Origin: Bacillota bacterium
GTDB lineage: Bacteria; Bacillota; Clostridia; Peptostreptococcales; Anaerovoracaceae
Direction: 5' to 3'
Length of the DNA stretch: 51,305 bases
NCBI GenBank assembly: GCA_017416795.1
Contig: JAFQBD010000010.1
Span: forward strand, 1-51,305
Position numbers and translations under genes: made by a program. Numbering within the stretch: the first letter of the stretch is position 1; every line of letters starts with the position of its first letter. Below, one piece after another: positions 24,302 through 32,440 of the stretch. The notes beneath the pieces are model-generated. The model was not told the origin of the DNA. It did not search any database and was given only the letters and a program-made list of their open reading frames with translations.

Positions 24302-27151
24302 ATGAAAAAACGTATTTTTACATGGCTTGCTGCTTTCGTAGTGGCATTGACCATGGTGATGGGAGGAAGCCAGACAGTGTTTGCTGCAGGAAACACAGGT
24401 TATCTGGATTGGTCATGGCAGCCGCCGACTAAATCCCACGAATGGGGCACTTACGGTATAACTTCGCCTGCCCATAAAGGGACTTTTGCGTATGTCGTAT
24501 CGTATGACACTATTTACAAGATAAAGGATAGCAGCGGTCAAATGATAGACTCTGCTGACCTTGGAGGTAATGTTATGTGGAGCAAGCACGCGCCTACTAT
24601 TGCAGGAAGCAAGATTTTCGTTCCACTGGCAGATTCTAAAATCGCAGTGTTAGACATCAGCAATACTAATTCTATTGAGCTGATCAAGACCATAACTTAT
24701 GCAGAAGGACAGAAAGATTATCAGAGTAATGTGCGCGCTTTTTATGACAAGGACAGTAATGCTGTATATCTTGGATCATGGGGCGGTACTAAGCTCGGCA
24801 CGTATGTAAAGATAGATGTTAATACTTATGAAGTTACAAAGATCGCTGATGGCAGAGGGTTCTACTATGCAGGTGCTGCAGCGGTAGGAGACTATATCGT
24901 GTTCGGCTCAGAAGCTGTTGGTGATGATGCCGTGCTTTATGCGTATAACAAGGTGAACGGTAAGACTACAAGTAAGACTATAGCAGGATCTGGATCTATA
25001 AGGGCATCGGTAGTGGCAGATAACGGCACATGTTATTTCGTATCAAATAATGGCAATCTCTATAGTGCAGTCATAGATGCTGATGGCAATATAAGTGAAA
25101 CTCTTATTGCTGATGTAGGATATGCATCAACTTGTACTCCGCTTGTTTATGATGGTTATCTGTATGTTGGATATCAAGTAAGTGAAGGCTTTGATTCAAA
25201 GGGCGGCGTAAAAGCATTTGATCTGGCAAATATCACGGCCGAACCTAAAACTTTCGCTGATGTGCCCGGCCCTGTAGCAACGCTGTACCATCCTGCCAAC
25301 AGACCATCAGACAAGGCTGTATATGCTACATATAACAATATGCCGGGCGGAATATGGGATGTTACTAACGGACAGGCATATTTCACACCGGAGGGAGATA
25401 TGGAACAGTACTGTATGTCAACAATAGTTGATACTGCTCAGAGAATGTTCTATATGAATGACAGCGGCAATCTTATGGCAGTCAAGAATACAAGCTCAAG
25501 CACAGCTGCCATGTATAAGGTGACTGCATCTGCAGGCGAAGGCGGTAAGGTTAGCCCTAGCTTTGTGAACGTTAAAGAAAACGGAACAGCAACTTTCTAT
25601 TTTAATGCTGAACCGGGATATAAGGTAGCGTCGATAAAGGTGAACGGAGCTGAACAGGAACTTAGTTCAGGCGTTGTAAGTTCGTTCGCAGTGAAGAAAG
25701 TGGCTAAAGATACTAAAGTGGAAGTTGAGTTCAAAAAAGCTGTAGTGGCTGAAAAGGCTATTGAAGTTTCCGTACAGCAGGGAAATAAATTCTGTTTAGC
25801 ACATGAAAAACTCAACGTTAAGTCTGATCTGGCAGAAACTAAGGGCTATACCGATGCAGTGGATATAGAAACAGTATCTGCGCTTGACGCACTTGTAGCA
25901 GCTCATATCCACGTATACGGAAATGATGCAGATCTCAGTCCGTATCTTACTATGTCAGGCGGAAATCCATCCGTAGTGATGGGGTACAAAGGGCCTGCTT
26001 ACTCTTCAGGTTTCGCAGTAAATGAAAACTATGCAGCTGATGCAAAGGGCACAGGGTATAATGTGAACCAGGCACCGCTCGCCGCAGGAGACAGAGTGGA
26101 TTTCTTCTGGTATGAAGATGCGAACTATATGGATACTGTAACAGCCTTTGCTGATAAAGATGGGAAGATATTTTCAAAAACAGTGAAGGAAGGCGAAAAC
26201 CTTGAACTCACTATGGTCGGTTATCCGATCATGTATTACGGATGGATGCCTGAAGGACCTATAGCAGGAGCAGAAATCGTTGCACTGGAAAAGCAGGCTG
26301 ACGGAAGCTATGTGACAGGCGATGCTTTGAAAGACAATGAAGGGGATGCCTTAGTAACAGATACTGAAGGTAAAGCAACTATCAAGCTTGAGCCGGGGAA
26401 ATATTATCTTACTTTAGACAAGGGTGAATATTCTTCTAAAATCATAATGCCTTGGCTGGAAGTGACAGTTGAATGCGATCCGCATGACTTTGAAAACGGA
26501 GTTTGCAAGGACTGTGGAGAACTGCAAGTTATAGAAGATACTCAGATCGTTAAAGAAACACTTAGCGCTGTTCCGGAGGAATTGAGCGGCAAGTTCAATG
26601 ATGTAGATGCGTTAAAGGCAGAGCTTATCAGTCGTGTGATCGCTGTCTCAGGATATTCGGCAGAAAATACTGAATTCTATGATGTGAAGCTGCAGTTCAA
26701 ATATGATGGTAAGTGGATCGATGCTACGGAAGCAAATTTCCCTAAAGAAGGAATAACTGTTGAGTTTTCTTATCCGGATGGAACGGATAGTGAAACTCAT
26801 GACTTTGCTATCAGCCATATGTTTACTGTGACATCCGATCGTCTCGGAACTGTTGCGGGTGAAACAGAGCAGCCTGAAGTAACTGAGACAGAAACCGGTC
26901 TCGAGGCAACTTTCAACGGTCTTTCACCTGTATCCATCTCATGGACAGAAACTGCAGCCGATGATGGTGCGGGAGTAGGAGCCGGAAACGATGGACAAGT
27001 AAATGATGAGTCCGATAATGAACCTAAAGAAAAAGCAGAAGAAGCAACAGATACAGGAGACGACTTCAACGCGTTACTGTTTGGCATTATAGCACTTACA
27101 GCATTTGCAGCGGCAGCAGCGACAGTATTCTACAGAAGAAAAACAAACTAA
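24302..27151 (+). CDS. Large secreted surface protein: propeller-like, InlB-type repeat and DUF4430-like regions
   Basis: A 949-residue protein with a signal peptide ending FAAG. Residues of about 30-395 look like a beta-propeller of PQQ/WD-like blades (repeated segments such as TIAGSKIFVPLADSKIAVLD, AVGDYIVFGSEA, PLVYDGYLYVGYQV). About 400-475 is a divergent InlB B-repeat (VTASAGEGGKVSPS ... VEVEFKK). About 480-735 resembles a long DUF4430-type region (VSALDALVAAHIHVYG ... AGDRVDFFWYED). A short HDFENGVCKDCGE motif (H, C, C) follows, then another beta domain, and near the C-terminus an acidic stretch, DTGDD, a hydrophobic helix and RRK: a wall or membrane anchor without a proper LPXTG. Under riboswitch 2, behind lipoprotein 2. 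I infer a surface corrinoid receptor; no direct proof. Confidence 0.75.
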   Translation: MKKRIFTWLAAFVVALTMVMGGSQTVFAAGNTGYLDWSWQPPTKSHEWGTYGITSPAHKGTFAYVVSYDTIYKIKDSSGQMIDSADLGGNVMWSKHAPTIAGSKIFVPLADSKIAVLDISNTNSIELIKTITYAEGQKDYQSNVRAFYDKDSNAVYLGSWGGTKLGTYVKIDVNTYEVTKIADGRGFYYAGAAAVGDYIVFGSEAVGDDAVLYAYNKVNGKTTSKTIAGSGSIRASVVADNGTCYFVSNNGNLYSAVIDADGNISETLIADVGYASTCTPLVYDGYLYVGYQVSEGFDSKGGVKAFDLANITAEPKTFADVPGPVATLYHPANRPSDKAVYATYNNMPGGIWDVTNGQAYFTPEGDMEQYCMSTIVDTAQRMFYMNDSGNLMAVKNTSSSTAAMYKVTASAGEGGKVSPSFVNVKENGTATFYFNAEPGYKVASIKVNGAEQELSSGVVSSFAVKKVAKDTKVEVEFKKAVVAEKAIEVSVQQGNKFCLAHEKLNVKSDLAETKGYTDAVDIETVSALDALVAAHIHVYGNDADLSPYLTMSGGNPSVVMGYKGPAYSSGFAVNENYAADAKGTGYNVNQAPLAAGDRVDFFWYEDANYMDTVTAFADKDGKIFSKTVKEGENLELTMVGYPIMYYGWMPEGPIAGAEIVALEKQADGSYVTGDALKDNEGDALVTDTEGKATIKLEPGKYYLTLDKGEYSSKIIMPWLEVTVECDPHDFENGVCKDCGELQVIEDTQIVKETLSAVPEELSGKFNDVDALKAELISRVIAVSGYSAENTEFYDVKLQFKYDGKWIDATEANFPKEGITVEFSYPDGTDSETHDFAISHMFTVTSDRLGTVAGETEQPEVTETETGLEATFNGLSPVSISWTETAADDGAGVGAGNDGQVNDESDNEPKEKAEEATDTGDDFNALLFGIIALTAFAAAAATVFYRRKTN

Positions 27152-27204
27152 TGAATTATCTGTAAATAGAACATGTAGTTCAAATGAAAACCTATGAAAT
27201 AGCG

Positions 27205-27237
27205 AGCCTTTTGCAATTTTTGTAAAAGGCTTGTTTT
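27205..27237 (+). terminator. Intrinsic terminator after the surface protein gene
   Basis: AGCCTTTT (27205-27212) pairs with AAAAGGCT (27224-27231), extended by a few inner pairs, followed by TTGTTTTAT. It separates the riboswitch 2 unit from the aldehyde dehydrogenase. The rest of the 319-base gap holds one further weak hairpin and a promoter. Confidence 0.8.
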
Positions 27238-27330
27238 ATAACGAAGTTTCAAAAAGCCTACCGATGATGGCAAAGCAGCGAAGCTGGCTTTTTATAGCAA
27301 ACTAGTACAGCAATAGTGCCTGCCTACGCC

Positions 27331-27360
27331 TTGACAACGTTTTGCAGACAGTGTTAAAAT
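27331..27360 (+). promoter_or_regulatory. Promoter of the aldehyde dehydrogenase gene
   Basis: TTGACA at 27331-27336 and TAAAAT at 27355-27360 are 18 bases apart. The leader to the ATG at 27471 is about 100 bases, with no recognised riboswitch. Confidence 0.65.
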
Positions 27361-27470
27361 ATAGTCAAATTGGGTTAATATTAAGATCATTACGCAGCTT
27401 AATGATTTTAATAATTTCGCAAGAATAAAAAAAGAAAGAATAGTTAAAAGAAAAAAGGAGATTGATAAAC

Positions 27471-28823
27471 ATGACTGTTCAGAACAAAATCGAAAGAGCA
27501 AGAAAAGCAGTAGCTGAAATCAGCAATTACACTCAGGAACAGGTTGACAAGCTGGTATACGAAGGTGCTAAGATCATCTACAAGAACGCAGAACCTTTAG
27601 CAAGACTGGCAGTTGACGAAACAGGCCTCGGCAGCTACGAAGACAAAATCTGCAAGAACACTGATACTCCAACAGCTTTCTGGGATTACCTGAAAGATAA
27701 GAGATCAGTTGGTATCATCAACGAAGATCCATCACAGGGTCTGATCGAAGCTGCACACCCAATCGGAGTTATCGGTGCTATCACACCTGCAACTAACCCT
27801 ACAGTAACTCCACTCGGAAACTTCATGCACGCAGTTAAGGGTAAGAACGCTGTAATCATCTCACCTGCTCCACGTGCAGAAAAGACTTCAACTGAAACTG
27901 TAAACCTGATCAGACAGGCTCTGAAGGCTTGTGGCGCTCCAGAAGACCTCGTTCAGATCATCAATGACGTAACTATCGAAAAGTCACAGGAACTGATGGC
28001 TAACTGCGACCTCGTTATCGCTACAGGCGGTGCTGGACTGACTAAGGCTGCTTACTCATCCGGAACTCCTGCTTACGGCGTAGGCCCAGGAAACCCTCCA
28101 GCAATCCTTGACAGAGGATATGACCTGAAGGACGCTGCAGAAAAGTCAATCGTAGCAGTATGCTCAGACAACGGTATCCTGTGTGACGGTGACAACCTGC
28201 TTCTGTACCCAGAAGAAGTTGAAGCTGATTTCTTCGCAGAACTGAAGACAGCTGGCGCTGTTATCTTCGAAGACGCTGCTGACGTTGCTAAGTTCAGAGA
28301 CGCTCTGTTCGAAGACGGACACATCAACTCAGGTCTGGTTGGTAAGGACGTTGACGTTATCGCTGAAGCTGCTGGATTCGCAGTACCAGAAGGAACTAAG
28401 GTTGTTGGTCTGAAGGTTGACGCTATCGGAGCTGCTGACGTTCTTTGTAAGGAAATCATGGGACCTGTAGTGATCCTGAAGAGCTATGACACATTCGAAA
28501 ACGCTGTTGAAATGGCAGTAAGAAACATGGAAGAAGCTGGCGGAACTGGACATACAGCTGGTCTGTTCACAAACGACGAAGAACATGTTCTGTATGCCGG
28601 AGCTAGAATCCCAGTTGCAAGAATGCTGATCAACCAGCCTACACCAGATGCATGGGGTCCATCATCAAACGCTCTGTCACCTGCTGTATCAGAAGGTTGC
28701 GGAACTTGGGGTAACAACATCCTGGCTGGAAACGTTGACTACATCCACATGGTAAACGTTTGCAAGATCGTTAAGCCTCTGGACATCGAACTTCCTGACG
28801 GAGCAGTTCTGTTCGCTGACTAA
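27471..28823 (+). CDS. CoA-acylating aldehyde dehydrogenase
   Basis: A 450-residue member of the aldehyde dehydrogenase superfamily, of the CoA-acylating group (acetaldehyde, succinate semialdehyde and related dehydrogenases; EutE, SucD and AdhE N-terminal type). Such enzymes convert an acyl-CoA and NAD(P)H to the aldehyde, or the reverse. The segments HPIGVIGAITPATNPT and VIISPAPRAEKTS form the cofactor site, and SDNGILCDGDN holds the expected catalytic cysteine (residue 238). Strong codon bias suggests high expression. I start at ATG 27471, ten bases after AAGGAG; the in-frame TTG at 27462 abuts that site. Flanked by its own promoter and terminator, so monocistronic. With a 3-aminoacyl-CoA ammonia-lyase 0.8 kb away, a fermentative role is likely; the exact substrate is unknown. 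Confidence 0.87.
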   Translation: MTVQNKIERARKAVAEISNYTQEQVDKLVYEGAKIIYKNAEPLARLAVDETGLGSYEDKICKNTDTPTAFWDYLKDKRSVGIINEDPSQGLIEAAHPIGVIGAITPATNPTVTPLGNFMHAVKGKNAVIISPAPRAEKTSTETVNLIRQALKACGAPEDLVQIINDVTIEKSQELMANCDLVIATGGAGLTKAAYSSGTPAYGVGPGNPPAILDRGYDLKDAAEKSIVAVCSDNGILCDGDNLLLYPEEVEADFFAELKTAGAVIFEDAADVAKFRDALFEDGHINSGLVGKDVDVIAEAAGFAVPEGTKVVGLKVDAIGAADVLCKEIMGPVVILKSYDTFENAVEMAVRNMEEAGGTGHTAGLFTNDEEHVLYAGARIPVARMLINQPTPDAWGPSSNALSPAVSEGCGTWGNNILAGNVDYIHMVNVCKIVKPLDIELPDGAVLFAD

Positions 28824-28871
28824 TTACAGTCAATACAGATAACTTAAAAAATCATCATTGAGTTATGTATG

Positions 28872-28902
28872 AAAGACGGACAATTTTATTGTCCGTCTTT
28901 TT
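28872..28902 (+). terminator. Intrinsic terminator after the aldehyde dehydrogenase
   Basis: AAAGACGGACAA (28872-28883) and TTGTCCGTCTTT (28889-28900) form a perfect 12-bp stem with a 5-base loop, followed by TT. The next gene's ribosome binding site begins directly after it. Confidence 0.9.
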
Positions 28903-28919
28903 AAAGGAGATGTTAGTTT

Positions 28920-29480
28920 ATGACTGCAGATGTTAGATACAGTCAGATCTACTTTGTGAATATAATAGTGGAAAATGATTGGGGATATCACCTTGAATCA
29001 CTGTGGTATGGATCAGATTCAAAGAATCTGGCGCTTATGATCATGGATGTCATGAATTCATGGTATGAACCCAATAAAGATGTTCTCGGGCAAAGCATCA
29101 GAGATTTTCATGAGAAGCTGGAAAAGGCGGCAGACGAAGAGAATCCTGTTCCGCTTTCATTCAAAGAACTGAACGGTGAGATATTTCATGAAAACGGACT
29201 TAAGATGACGATCGAAGCTACGAATAACCTCGCAGAGATGTACGCTTTCGTATTCAATGAATCCTTTGAGATCTTCGCTGTAAACGGAGAAAAAGCTGAA
29301 GATTTTAACAGCGTTGCAGAGTATGTAGATTACATCGAAAACGATTGCAAGGCCGATGAAATGATAGTGGCAGCATTAAGATCAAAGGATGAAAATGATA
29401 TAGCCGCGGCACTGTACAGGATAGATGTTAAATACAATTACTCGGGACGTCACTATATACCTCAGGGCCCTAGAAATTAA
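28920..29480 (+). CDS. Protein of unknown function, 186 residues
   Basis: I do not recognise this protein. It is soluble, acidic and rich in aromatic residues (WGYHLESLWYGSD, MNSWYEPN), with no signal peptide or membrane helix and no cysteine pair that suggests metal binding. The middle part contains FHENGLKMTIEATNNLAEMY and the end YNYSGRHYIPQGPRN. The reading frame is supported by a good ribosome binding site (AAAGGAG, nine bases before the ATG) and by codon use like its neighbours. It begins 18 bases after the terminator of the aldehyde dehydrogenase, so it depends on read-through or a promoter inside that gene. The sensible reading is a conserved hypothetical. Confidence 0.65.
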   Translation: MTADVRYSQIYFVNIIVENDWGYHLESLWYGSDSKNLALMIMDVMNSWYEPNKDVLGQSIRDFHEKLEKAADEENPVPLSFKELNGEIFHENGLKMTIEATNNLAEMYAFVFNESFEIFAVNGEKAEDFNSVAEYVDYIENDCKADEMIVAALRSKDENDIAAALYRIDVKYNYSGRHYIPQGPRN

Positions 29481-29500
29481 ATGGATTTCAAACTAATCCA

Positions 29501-29529
29501 TTGACAGTAAAGGAACGAGGGTGTATTAT
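29501..29529 (+). promoter_or_regulatory. Promoter of the ammonia-lyase gene
   Basis: TTGACA at 29501-29506, a 17-base spacer and TATTAT at 29524-29529 make a near-consensus promoter. Transcription should start at about 29536, inside the inverted repeat described next, and leave an 80-base leader. Confidence 0.75.
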
Positions 29530-29532
29530 AAA

Positions 29533-29558
29533 TATGTACGTAAAAAGCGTTGTACATA
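29533..29558. repeat. Inverted repeat at the transcription start of the ammonia-lyase gene
   Basis: TATGTAC (29533-29539) and GTACATA (29552-29558) are perfect inverted arms separated by 12 bases and cover the predicted start of transcription. They could be a repressor operator or a 5' mRNA hairpin. Confidence 0.45.
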
Positions 29559-29618
29559 CAAAATACAGCGTAAAAATTATAAAATTTAATTTCTTAAAAA
29601 TTTAGGAGGATGATTAAA

Positions 29619-30137
29619 ATGGCAGCTATTAAGACAGTTTTAGAATGCATCATGGAAAGAGAAAACAACCCTAAGATGATCGGTTCATACGTAAACCTGA
29701 AGGCAAGAATGTCAGCTGGCGATGCTCACTATGCTGGTGAACTCGTAGAAGGCGCACACATCGTAACTGCATGGGGAGACGTTGGTACAGAACTGGCTAT
29801 CAGACTTCACGGTGACGAATCACTGTTCGTAGGATACGAAGAAGTTAGATACACTGCTCCAGTATTCGCAGGCGACTGGATGGAATACGGCGGATACATC
29901 GAAAAGGTTGGTAACACTTCATTCAAGTGCAAGTTCTTCGCTTACAAGTGGATGAGAGATTCAAAGGATGAAAACGGCAACGTAATCAACGGATCAGGCG
30001 CTGAAATGATCAACCCACCTGAACTGGCTGCATACGGAACTGGTACTCTGATGGTTAAGAAAGAACTGCAGAGACCTGAATTTGCTGACCCTGATTTCGT
30101 AGCTGACGCAAAAGCTTACAGAGAAGCAAACAAATAA
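29619..30137 (+). CDS. 3-aminoacyl-CoA ammonia-lyase (beta-alanyl-CoA / 3-aminobutyryl-CoA type)
   Basis: A 172-residue single hot-dog-fold protein. The pattern ARMSAGDAHYAGELVEGAHIV, WGDVGTEL, GDESLF.GYEEV and APVFAGDWMEYGGYIEKVGN matches, from memory, the clostridial beta-alanyl-CoA ammonia-lyase and the lysine-fermentation enzyme Kal. These remove ammonia from a 3-aminoacyl-CoA to give the enoyl-CoA (acrylyl-CoA or crotonyl-CoA). The C-terminal extension (NPPELAAYGTGTLMVKKE) is more like the beta-alanyl-CoA enzyme than the shorter Kal. I start at ATG 29619, nine bases after AGGAGG; an ATG at 29610 touches that site. Codon bias and a strong promoter suggest high expression. No other lysine-fermentation gene (kamA, kce) is in the window, so the substrate is undecided. 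Confidence 0.75.
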   Translation: MAAIKTVLECIMERENNPKMIGSYVNLKARMSAGDAHYAGELVEGAHIVTAWGDVGTELAIRLHGDESLFVGYEEVRYTAPVFAGDWMEYGGYIEKVGNTSFKCKFFAYKWMRDSKDENGNVINGSGAEMINPPELAAYGTGTLMVKKELQRPEFADPDFVADAKAYREANK

Positions 30138-30178
30138 GATCGAGTTTCCGGTGTGAAACATTCTTAGACTTGATTATG

Positions 30179-30208
30179 AAGACGGACGATTTATCGTCCG
30201 TCTTTTTT
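30179..30208 (+). terminator. Intrinsic terminator after the ammonia-lyase
   Basis: AAGACGGACGA pairs with TCGTCCGTCTT around a TTTA loop (30179-30104 region of the stem, ending at 30204), followed by T residues to 30208. The core of the stem, GACGGAC/GTCCGTC, is the same as in two neighbouring terminators. Confidence 0.9.
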
Positions 30209-30278
30209 CATGTAGCTGTAATTCTTTGAAGTATGGTGAAAAACCTCAAAAACTGCCCTTTGCGAGGAATTAAATATG

Positions 30279-30307
30279 TTGCTATGCCATAATTAGAATG
30301 ATATAAT
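30279..30307 (+). promoter_or_regulatory. Promoter of the EF-G-like gene
   Basis: TTGCTA at 30279-30284 and TATAAT at 30302-30307 are 17 bases apart, and TG at 30299-30300 gives an extended -10. The leader to the ATG is about 35 bases. Confidence 0.7.
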
Positions 30308-30347
30308 GGTGATATCTTTAGGAAATATTTTAGGAGGTCTTAATTAG

Positions 30348-32291
30348 ATGAAAGGCTATAAGAGCGAAAACATTAGAAACATTGCACTTGTAGGACATGG
30401 CGGCAGCGGTAAAACTACATTTTTAGAAGCTGCTCTGTTGGCTACAGGAGCTATCAGCAGACTTGGTAAGGTAGAAGACGGAAATACAGTATCTGACTAT
30501 GATAAGATGGAAATCGAAAAGGGATATTCCATCAGTACATCTGTAATACCGGTTGAATATAACAAAGTAAAGATCAACTTCGTTGACACTCCGGGATTCT
30601 TTGACTTCGTTGGAGAAGTAAACTCAGCAATGAGAGCAGTAGAAGCTGCAGCTATCGTAGTTGACGCATCAGCTGGTATCCAGGTTGGTACAGAAAAAGC
30701 TTGGAACTCATGCAAGCAGTTTGGAATTCCTAAGTTCTTCCTCATCAACAAGACTGACAAAGAAAACGTTGATGTAGAATCACTGATCGAAGAACTGAAA
30801 GATAAGTTCGGAAGCTCAGTAGTAACTCTTGATGACAGAGAAGCTCTGGAAGAAGAAGTTGCAGGAACTGACGAAGAACTGATGGACATCTATCTGGAAA
30901 CTATGGAACTGACAGACGAACAGTTTGCTCTCGGTCTCAGCAAGGGTATCGGCAGCGGAGCTATCGTTCCTGTATTCGCTTGCTCAGCTATCACAGGCGA
31001 AGGCGTTAAAGAAGCTCTGGAGCAGTTCGTAAGCTACGTTCCTAAGGCAACAGACCATGAAGCTTACGCTGCTAAGAACGACTCAGACGAAGATATCGAA
31101 GTAGTAGTAGATGCAGCAGGCAAACCTGCAGCATTCGTATTCAAGACAATCGCTGACCCATTCCTGGGCAAGATTTCACTGGCTAAGGTGATCTCAGGTA
31201 CATTAAAGGCAGGTCAGGAAGTATATAATGCCAGAGCAGAAAAGGCTGAAAAGCTGGGCGCTATGTTCTTCATGAGAGGTAAACAGCATGAAGATGCTGC
31301 TGCAGTAGAAGCAGGCGACATCGTTGCTATCGCTAAGCTGCAGTACACTAAGACAGGTGACACTCTCTGCGAAAAGGCTAACATCGTTAAGTTCCCTGAA
31401 GTTGAATTCCCTAAACCATCACTGTATCAGGCAGTAGAACCTGCTAAGAAGGGTGATGACGAAAAGGTTGGTTCAGGTCTCCATAAGCTGATGGAAGAAG
31501 ACCCATCATTCGTTCTTGAAAGAAACGTTGAAACTCACCAGACTCTGCTGGGCGGACAGGGCGAGATTCAGCTGAACATCATCAAAGATAAGCTTAAGGA
31601 TAAGTTCGGTGTTGACGTTGTTCAGATTCCTCAGAAGATCGCTTACAGAGAAACTATCAAGGGTAACGCTGACGTTCAGGGTAAACATAAGAAACAGTCA
31701 GGCGGTGCAGGACAGTACGGTGACGTTCATATCAGATTCTCACCTGCTCAGGAAGACTTCGAATTCTCAGAAGAACTGTTCGGCGGATCAATTCCTAAGA
31801 ACTACGTTCCTGCGGTAGAAAAGGGACTGAGAGAATCCATGGAAAAGGGTCCTCTCGCAGGATGCAGAGTAGTTAACATCAAGGCAGTTCTCTACGATGG
31901 ATCATACCACGATGTAGACTCCAACGAAATGGCATTCAAGATCGCTGCTTCACTGGCATTCAAGAAGGGTATCGCAGAAGCTAAGCCTTGCCTGCTGGAA
32001 CCTGTAATGAAGCTGGAAATCGTTGTTCCTGACGAATACATGGGCGACGTAATGGGCGATATGAACAAGAGAAGAGGCAAGATCCTCGGTATGGAACCAC
32101 TGGCAGGCGGCGGACAGAAGCTGATGGCAGAAGCTCCACAGGTTGAACTCTTCGACTATGCTATCATCCTCAGATCCATGACTCAGGCTAGAGGCGCATT
32201 TACTATGGAATTCGAAAGATATGAAGAAGTTCCTGCTCAGATGGCTCAGAAGATCATCGCTGAATATCAGGCAGAACAGGAAGCTAAATAA
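30348..32291 (+). CDS. Elongation factor G-like translational GTPase
   Basis: A 647-residue EF-G paralogue. The GTPase domain has GHGGSGKTT (G1, residues 17-25), DTPGF (G3) and NKTDK (G4); domain II and the C-terminal domains III-V follow, including GKHKKQSGGAGQYGDVHIRF of domain IV. Canonical EF-G has GHIDAGKTT and about 690 residues; the GHGGSGKTT form and the shorter length mark the EF-G-like subgroup found beside true FusA in many bacteria, whose role on the ribosome is not settled. The ATG is preceded by AGGAGG, and codon bias is strong. It stands alone between its promoter and terminator. Confidence 0.88.
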   Translation: MKGYKSENIRNIALVGHGGSGKTTFLEAALLATGAISRLGKVEDGNTVSDYDKMEIEKGYSISTSVIPVEYNKVKINFVDTPGFFDFVGEVNSAMRAVEAAAIVVDASAGIQVGTEKAWNSCKQFGIPKFFLINKTDKENVDVESLIEELKDKFGSSVVTLDDREALEEEVAGTDEELMDIYLETMELTDEQFALGLSKGIGSGAIVPVFACSAITGEGVKEALEQFVSYVPKATDHEAYAAKNDSDEDIEVVVDAAGKPAAFVFKTIADPFLGKISLAKVISGTLKAGQEVYNARAEKAEKLGAMFFMRGKQHEDAAAVEAGDIVAIAKLQYTKTGDTLCEKANIVKFPEVEFPKPSLYQAVEPAKKGDDEKVGSGLHKLMEEDPSFVLERNVETHQTLLGGQGEIQLNIIKDKLKDKFGVDVVQIPQKIAYRETIKGNADVQGKHKKQSGGAGQYGDVHIRFSPAQEDFEFSEELFGGSIPKNYVPAVEKGLRESMEKGPLAGCRVVNIKAVLYDGSYHDVDSNEMAFKIAASLAFKKGIAEAKPCLLEPVMKLEIVVPDEYMGDVMGDMNKRRGKILGMEPLAGGGQKLMAEAPQVELFDYAIILRSMTQARGAFTMEFERYEEVPAQMAQKIIAEYQAEQEAK

Positions 32292-32322
32292 GCCGAAAGA
32301 CAAACTAAACAGAACATATCAG

Positions 32323-32350
32323 AAGACGGACTTTGCGGTCCGTCTTTTTT
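32323..32350 (+). terminator. Intrinsic terminator after the EF-G-like gene
   Basis: AAGACGGAC (32323-32331) and GTCCGTCTT (32338-32346) form a 9-bp stem with a 6-base loop, followed by T residues. Confidence 0.9.
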
Positions 32351-32376
32351 CTTGTATTAAAGACGGCAACAACCAC

Positions 32377-32405
32377 TTGCATTTTGATCATTGATAGGGT
32401 ATATT
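32377..32405 (+). promoter_or_regulatory. Promoter of radA
   Basis: TTGCAT at 32377-32382 and TATATT at 32400-32405 are 17 bases apart. The predicted start of transcription is about 30 bases before the radA ATG. Confidence 0.6.
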
Positions 32406-32440
32406 ATAAAAAAAGAACAAATGTTTGCAAAGGAGCAAGT

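Noticed and set aside
27249..27288. AAAAAGCC ... GGCTTTTT hairpin as a second terminator
   Set aside because: An 8-bp stem with a loop of over 20 bases is weak, and the clear terminator at 27205 already ends the surface protein gene. It could be a minor element.
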